Below are positions 1 to 3,942 of a stretch of DNA of 5,657 nucleotides, in pieces; within the stretch, counting starts at the first letter, position 1; every line of letters starts with the position of its first letter. The translations under genes and the position numbers were made by a program. The stretch covers positions 1 to 5,657 of the forward strand of contig JAUIBJ010000272.1 of assembly GCA_030428025.1 (NCBI GenBank), read 5' to 3'. Origin of the DNA: Alphaproteobacteria bacterium. Its GTDB lineage: Bacteria; Pseudomonadota; Alphaproteobacteria; Rhodobacterales; Rhodobacteraceae. The notes below the pieces were generated by a model, which worked only from the letters and a program-made list of their open reading frames with translations, ran no database searches and had not been told where the DNA came from.

Positions 1-631
1 AGATGGTGATCTTCTCTGCCACTTCCTCGATCGTCTGGCCCAGAAGATGGGTGAGGATATTGGCACCGTTCTCGCCCGCCTCGCGCCAGGTGGCGGGGTT
101 GCCGGCGGTGGTGACCCAGGCCTCGATTTCCTTTGATACCGGGCGGGGCAGGGTCTTGACCGGCAGCATGTCGCCTTTCTGGGTGGGGAATTCCACCGCC
201 TCGCCGCGCCAGAGCGCGCGCACCTTGTCGAGCGTGTCGAACAGTGCCGCCTTGTTGTGGGGCGGCGTGTTTTCCGGGCGCAATACGAAATCGTCCGGAT
301 GCCAGCCCGAGGCAAAGCCCAGGCCCGCCCGGCCGTTGGTTAGGTTGTCGATCACCGCCCAGTCCTCGGCGATACGGGCGGGATGGTGCAGGGGGGCCAC
401 GATGCTGCCCGCGCGCACGGCGATATTGCCGGTCACCGCCGCCACAGCCGCGCCCGAAACGGAGGGGTTGGGATAGGGGCCGCCAAAGGCGTGGAAATGC
501 CGCTCGGGCGTCCAGACGGCGGCGAAGCCGTTCTCGTCGGCGAACCGCGCGGCATCCAGCAGAAGCTGGTATTTCTTCGGCCCCGGCCCGTCGTCGTTGC
601 CCCAGAAGTAGATCGAGAAATCCATCTGGCC
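1..631 (-). other. Luciferase-like FMN-dependent monooxygenase domain (MupA/Atu3671 type), partial
   Basis: From about residue 766 the protein becomes a bacterial-luciferase-like TIM-barrel flavin monooxygenase. It opens with MDFSIYFWGND (768-778), followed by GFAAVWTPERHFHAFGG (800-816), PYPNPSV (817-823), SIVAPLHHPARIAEDW (841-856) and GRAGLGFASGWHPDDF (865-880). The WTPERHFH plus GGPYPNP combination is typical of the secondary-metabolism subgroup annotated as MupA/Atu3671-family monooxygenases, which sit in or beside NRPS/PKS proteins. It would use reduced FMN and oxygen to hydroxylate or oxidatively cleave a carrier-bound substrate. About 210 residues are visible; the C-terminal third lies off the left edge. 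There is no stop, frameshift or new start at the junction, so it is fused in frame rather than a separate gene. Confidence 0.88.
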
Positions 632-2926
632 GCCGGAATTGGCGATAGGACCGTTCGATACCGCCGCGCGGGTCTCGCCGCCGCTGATCACCACCTTGAA
701 GCCGCGTGCCAGCGTATAGAAGAGTTCCAGCACCGAGATGTCGAAGGAGATGCTGGTCACCGCCAGCCATACGGCGCCCGCGCGGGTATCGACGCAATCG
801 TCCATGCCGCGGAAGAAGTTGGCGACGTTGCGGTGTTCGACCATCACGCCCTTGGGCCGCCCGGTCGAGCCGGAGGTGTAGATGAGATAGGCCAGATCGT
901 CGGGCCCGGCACCCCCGTCGACATCGCCTTGCGCCTCGGGGCCGGCCTCGGCCTCCTCGATGCGCACCAGTCTTGCGCCGGTTTCGGGCAGCAGCGCCCC
1001 GGTCGGGCCGTGGGCCAGCACGACGTGGGCCGCGCTGTCCTCCAGCACATGGGCCAGCCGGTCGGCCGGGTGATCGGGGTCGAGCGGCACATAGGCGCCA
1101 CCCGCCTTCAGGATCGCCAGCGCGCCCACCAGCAGCTCGGGCGAACGGCGTAGGCAGAGGCCCACATTCACACCCTTGCCCACGCCCGCGGCCTGCAATG
1201 CGGCGGCCACGCGGTTGGCGCGGGCGTTCAGTTCGGCATAGCTCAGGACCTGATCCTCGAAGATCAGCGCCGTGGCCTCGGGGGTGCGTGCCACTTGCGC
1301 CTCGAAGGCGCGGTGGATGGTGATGCACGGGTCATAGTCGGCTTGGGTCGCGTTCCAGGCACCGAGCAGCACCTCGCGCTCGGCCTCGGGCAGGGTGAGA
1401 AGTTCGGCCATGGTGAGGTTCGGCGTGGCGGCACGGGACAGCATCGCGGAGAGGCGGCCCATCAAAAGCTCGATGGCCGCGTCGTCGAGGCGGGTGCGGT
1501 CGAAGGCCAGCCGGCAGCAACCCTCCCCCGGCATAACGCGGATGGGCACATCGGGCCCTTGCGCCGCGCCCTCGCAGATCGCCAGCTCAGGCAGCGAAAG
1601 GCCGCCCAAGGCCGGGTCGCGCAGGGCGAGGTCGTCGGCAAAGCCCGCGCGGGCCGAGGTTGTGTTCAGCGCGTCGGAAAGGGCTTCGACGACATGCGCC
1701 AGCGTCAGGCCGGGGTCTGCCAGCACCCGCAGCGGTCGCCAAGCGGCAGTCATCCGGTCGGTGGCGCCCGCTTCCGGTACAAGAGCCAGGTCGCACAGGT
1801 TCTGGCCGGCGCCTTGCGCCGCCCAGGCACCCAGCAGTGCGAGCAGGGTTTCGCGAGGCATGCCCTTGGGCAGGTCTAGGCTGCGCTCCTCGTACTCGGC
1901 TGCCTTGCCTGCGGGCGCGGCCAGCGGCACCTCGGCCGGCGCCAGATCGGCCAGCCGCCCACACCAGAAGGCCTGGTCGGAGGCCAGCGCCTCTGCCTCA
2001 TTCCGCAGCGCCTCTGTGTCGGACGGGGCGGGCAGCACGTCGCCCACTGCAAGGCGCCCACGCAGATCGGCCGCACTGCCATCGGCCCAAGCAAGGCCGG
2101 AGAGCACCACCGCGCCCTCGGCCGCAGCCACCGCCACACTGTCACCCGAAAGCTTCAGCACCTGCCCCGGCACCGCATCGGCATCGCGAGGGCCGGTCAT
2201 CGGCTCGGCCTTGCGGACGAAGACCCAAGTCCCGCTCACCGACAGCCGCGGCAGGCCGAGCGGGTTCCAGTAGCCCGCGAAGTCGAGCGCGCGCACGCCC
2301 CGTACCACGTCCTCCGCCGGCTTGGCGAAATCGAGTGCCCCGGCCGCCTCGGGCCGGCGCTTGCCGGCGAAATACTGCCGCGTCTCGAAGCTTTGCGGGG
2401 CGGAAGAAAGGCTGTCGGTTTCGATGCCGTTCAGCAACTCGCCGAAACTGTCGAGCCCGGCGGCATAGCATTTCGAGTTGAGCGAATGGGCAGTCTCGTC
2501 GTGTGCGATGTCGAAGCTGCGGGTAACAAGGATGGCGCCCCGGTCAACCCCACCTTCCATCCGGTGCCAGGTGATGCCGTGGCGCGCCTCGCCCGCCAAC
2601 AGCGCCCAGACGGGCGTGTTGAGCCCGGCATAGCGCGGCAGCGGGCCGTCATGGAAGTTGACCGCGCCCTTCTTTGCCAGCGCCAGGATATCGTCGGGGA
2701 TCACCGTCAGGTTGGCGATGCTGAAGAGCCAGTCCGCCGTCGGTTTCGCCGCACGCAGCCCGGCCATTTCCTCATGCGCCGCGATGCCGCGCCCCTCCGC
2801 CCAGGCGCGGACCTGAGCATTGCCGCTGACGACGGCCCGGATGTCATGGCCCTTGTCCAGAAGCTGGTCACCGCAACCGATGAGAAGCGTTTCGTCGCCG
2901 ATAAGGATGGTGGTGAAACGGGTCAT
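1..2926 (-). CDS. NRPS-like protein: formyltransferase, reduced condensation, adenylation interrupted by luciferase-like monooxygenase (partial, 3' end outside window)
   Basis: This is an open reading frame of 975 codons from an ATG at 2926-2924, with no stop before the left edge. Domains in order, by residue: formyltransferase catalytic domain about 1-190, with the Asn-x-His pair N90/H92 and D128; formyltransferase C-terminal-like or linker segment about 200-300; condensation-like remnant about 305-520, with no HHxxxDG; adenylation motifs A1 (LSYAEL, 561), A2 (LKAGGAYVPLDP, 606), A3 (YTSGSTGRPKG, 683) and A4 (FDISVLELF, 728); luciferase-like FMN monooxygenase from about 766 to the edge. From family knowledge, such proteins activate an amino acid as its adenylate and load it on a carrier; the monooxygenase would oxidise the tethered residue and the formyltransferase would use 10-formyl-tetrahydrofolate. 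The monooxygenase is cut at about 210 of some 330 residues. Motifs A5-A10 and a carrier domain are expected beyond the edge but not seen. The start is set by a strong GGAGGA site and the ATGA overlap with the glycosyltransferase gene. Acceptor and product are unknown. Confidence 0.93.
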   Translation of the reverse strand, partial: MTRFTTILIGDETLLIGCGDQLLDKGHDIRAVVSGNAQVRAWAEGRGIAAHEEMAGLRAAKPTADWLFSIANLTVIPDDILALAKKGAVNFHDGPLPRYAGLNTPVWALLAGEARHGITWHRMEGGVDRGAILVTRSFDIAHDETAHSLNSKCYAAGLDSFGELLNGIETDSLSSAPQSFETRQYFAGKRRPEAAGALDFAKPAEDVVRGVRALDFAGYWNPLGLPRLSVSGTWVFVRKAEPMTGPRDADAVPGQVLKLSGDSVAVAAAEGAVVLSGLAWADGSAADLRGRLAVGDVLPAPSDTEALRNEAEALASDQAFWCGRLADLAPAEVPLAAPAGKAAEYEERSLDLPKGMPRETLLALLGAWAAQGAGQNLCDLALVPEAGATDRMTAAWRPLRVLADPGLTLAHVVEALSDALNTTSARAGFADDLALRDPALGGLSLPELAICEGAAQGPDVPIRVMPGEGCCRLAFDRTRLDDAAIELLMGRLSAMLSRAATPNLTMAELLTLPEAEREVLLGAWNATQADYDPCITIHRAFEAQVARTPEATALIFEDQVLSYAELNARANRVAAALQAAGVGKGVNVGLCLRRSPELLVGALAILKAGGAYVPLDPDHPADRLAHVLEDSAAHVVLAHGPTGALLPETGARLVRIEEAEAGPEAQGDVDGGAGPDDLAYLIYTSGSTGRPKGVMVEHRNVANFFRGMDDCVDTRAGAVWLAVTSISFDISVLELFYTLARGFKVVISGGETRAAVSNGPIANSGGQMDFSIYFWGNDDGPGPKKYQLLLDAARFADENGFAAVWTPERHFHAFGGPYPNPSVSGAAVAAVTGNIAVRAGSIVAPLHHPARIAEDWAVIDNLTNGRAGLGFASGWHPDDFVLRPENTPPHNKAALFDTLDKVRALWRGEAVEFPTQKGDMLPVKTLPRPVSKEIEAWVTTAGNPATWREAGENGANILTHLLGQTIEEVAEKITI
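677..1324 (-). other. Adenylation domain, front part (motifs A1-A4) before insertion
   Basis: Residues about 535-750 carry core motifs A1 (LSYAELNARAN), A2 (LKAGGAYVPLDP), the A3 phosphate loop (YLIYTSGSTGRPKGV, 680-694) and A4 (FDISVLELFYTLARG, 728-742). The sequence stays adenylation-like through FKVVIS (743-748), then changes to monooxygenase sequence without A5. By the GrsA-PheA scheme the first three specificity positions (235, 236, 239) are D729, I730 and L733. D-I-L begins the glycine-type code, but FDIS-x-LE is common in other adenylation domains and the other seven positions are outside this window, so glycine is only a weak guess. Confidence 0.85.
1367..2014 (-). other. Reduced condensation-like segment without catalytic motif
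   Basis: Residues about 305-520 lie between the formyltransferase and the adenylation domain. They look like the C-terminal part of an NRPS condensation domain: a FWCGRL element near 320, a helix-rich middle, a LAFDRTRLDDAAIELLMGR-like element at 474-491, and the usual C-to-A linker LTLPEAEREVLLGAWN at 510-525. At roughly 215 residues it is about half the normal 430-450. No HHxxxDG or recognisable derivative occurs anywhere in the preceding 520 residues, so peptide bond formation by this segment is unlikely. It may be a structural platform for the adenylation domain. The call rests on motif resemblance and position, not an alignment. Confidence 0.6.
2357..2926 (-). other. Formyltransferase domain at the N terminus of the NRPS protein
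   Basis: Residues 1-190 resemble the Rossmann-type catalytic domain of 10-formyl-THF-dependent formyltransferases (methionyl-tRNA formyltransferase, ArnA, and NRPS initiation domains such as that of LgrA). The diagnostic stretch is NFHDGPLPRYAGLN at 90-103, followed by HGITWHRMEGGVDRG at 116-130. The three residues that are catalytic in the family, Asn (90), His (92) and Asp (128), are all present, so the domain is probably active. The usual HPSLLP after the catalytic His is HDGPLP here, a change in the active-site loop. In known assembly lines such a domain formylates the alpha-amino group of the first residue, which would make this an initiation protein; formylation of another amine is also possible. 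Confidence 0.85.
2923..2926 (-). other. ATGA stop/start overlap, glycosyltransferase to NRPS
   Basis: The glycosyltransferase stop TGA (2925-2923) overlaps the NRPS start ATG (2926-2924). This is the classic arrangement for translational coupling and shows both genes are on one transcript. Confidence 0.9.
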
Positions 2927-3942
2927 TTGGTTTCCTCCGCTACGGGGTCGGTGATGGGGGTGCCCGTCCGGGCCTTGTCGGCCAGCAGGCTGCGCATGAA
3001 ATGGGCGGTGAGGTCGCGCAGGAAATGCGGCGGGTCGCCCAGGGGCTTGTTCGACACCGCCACACGCAGACGCCAGAGCGCCGCGCCGGCGATGCGCGCC
3101 AGCGTCGCCCGGGCGGCATAGCCGCGCCCGTGGTTCTTGGTGAAGTAATGCAGGCGCGAATCGAACCAGTATTGCGGCGTACGTTGCCAGATCTTCATGC
3201 CCGTCGAGGACGAGCCCACATGCACCACAAGGCTGTTGCAGAGGTAATGCGTCTCCCACCCGGCGCGGGCGGCCCGCAGACAGAGGTCGGTTTCCTCGTA
3301 GTAGAGGAAGAAGGTTTCGTCGAAGAGGCCTATTTCGTCCAGCATCCGGCGGCGCAGAAGCGCCGAGGCGCCGGCTACCCAATCGACCTTGCAGGTTTCC
3401 TTGGGCATGGGCAGCGGCACGATGGAGTCGCGCAACAGGCGCGAGACGATGCCGGTGCGTACCGCCCCCTCGAACTCCCCGGCGACCGAAGGGAAGCGAA
3501 ATGCCGTTTCGTGCGGCGCCCCGTCGATGCCCCTGATCGTGCTGCCGGCGATGCCGACCTTGCGGTTGGCGACCATGTAAGACAGCAGATTGCGGATGGC
3601 ACCGCTTTGCGGGAAGGCGTCGGAATTGAGGATATAGTAGAAATCCGGCTGCGTGTCGTCCGACAGGCCCAGACGCATGCCGAAATTGTTGCCCGCGCCG
3701 AAGCCGCCGTTGCGCCCGGCCTGCTTGAACCGTACGCGGCCCGATCTGGCCCAGCCGTTCCCGTCGATCGCGGCGGAAAGCAGCTCGGGCGAATCGTCGC
3801 CAGAGCCGTTGTCGATGACGAGAATCTCGCCCGCTATCCCCTCCATCTCGCGATGCGCGGCCTCGATCGCCTTAAGCGTCAGTTCCGGCGTTCGGTAGTT
3901 GAGGATGATCGTCAATACCTTCGGATCAATCATGACTGTCAC
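2923..3942 (-). CDS. Family 2 glycosyltransferase (rhamnosyltransferase/WbbL-like)
   Basis: A complete 339-residue GT-A fold glycosyltransferase, normal length for the WbbL-like group. Visible motifs: the N-terminal strand LTIILNYRTPE (10-20); VIDNGSGDDS (42-51), the nucleotide-binding region; NGGFGAGNN (78-86); ILNSDA (104-109), where NSD stands for the metal-binding DxD; WVAGASALLRR (188-198); and FDETFFLYYEETDLCLR (207-223), with the acidic ED pair expected to hold the catalytic base. His241 in VVHVGSSST follows. A basic, helical C-terminal part (270-320) could associate with membrane; no clear transmembrane helix is seen. It should transfer a sugar, often a deoxyhexose from a dTDP donor, but donor and acceptor cannot be read. 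The longest start is GTG at 3942, overlapping the PKS stop as GTGA. ATG at 3933 (336 residues) is a real alternative, with AGAG eight bases upstream. Its place between assembly-line genes suggests it modifies the pathway product. Confidence 0.93.
   Translation of the reverse strand: MTVMIDPKVLTIILNYRTPELTLKAIEAAHREMEGIAGEILVIDNGSGDDSPELLSAAIDGNGWARSGRVRFKQAGRNGGFGAGNNFGMRLGLSDDTQPDFYYILNSDAFPQSGAIRNLLSYMVANRKVGIAGSTIRGIDGAPHETAFRFPSVAGEFEGAVRTGIVSRLLRDSIVPLPMPKETCKVDWVAGASALLRRRMLDEIGLFDETFFLYYEETDLCLRAARAGWETHYLCNSLVVHVGSSSTGMKIWQRTPQYWFDSRLHYFTKNHGRGYAARATLARIAGAALWRLRVAVSNKPLGDPPHFLRDLTAHFMRSLLADKARTGTPITDPVAEETK
2933..2938 (-). promoter_or_regulatory. Ribosome binding site of the NRPS-like gene
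   Basis: On the minus strand GGAGGA lies six bases before the ATG at 2926, inside the last codons of the glycosyltransferase gene. It is a near-perfect Shine-Dalgarno sequence and fixes the NRPS start. With the ATGA stop/start overlap it indicates translational coupling to the upstream gene. Confidence 0.85.
3939..3942 (-). other. GTGA stop/start overlap, PKS to glycosyltransferase
   Basis: The PKS ends GAG TGA and the longest glycosyltransferase start is the overlapping GTG. No good Shine-Dalgarno sequence precedes the GTG; AGAG is better placed for the ATG nine bases downstream. Either start leaves the genes adjacent and probably coupled, with no room for a promoter or terminator. Confidence 0.65.

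Noticed and set aside
600..700. Separate monooxygenase gene starting near residue 768 (MDFSIYFW)
   Set aside because: The Met could be a start, but the upstream frame is continuous without a stop, no good ribosome binding site precedes it, and the adenylation domain would then end abruptly after A4. A fused domain is the simpler reading.
383..1153. Long plus-strand open frame of 256 codons
   Set aside because: It lies opposite the adenylation and monooxygenase coding region, whose motifs are unmistakable. Its product is Gly/Ala/Arg/His-rich without recognisable motifs, as expected for an antisense frame in GC-rich DNA.
1395..2481. Overlapping plus-strand open frames (1395-2273 and 1660-2481)
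   Set aside because: Two overlapping frames, rich in Arg, Pro, Ser and Ala, opposite the NRPS gene. No domain, no convincing ribosome binding site.
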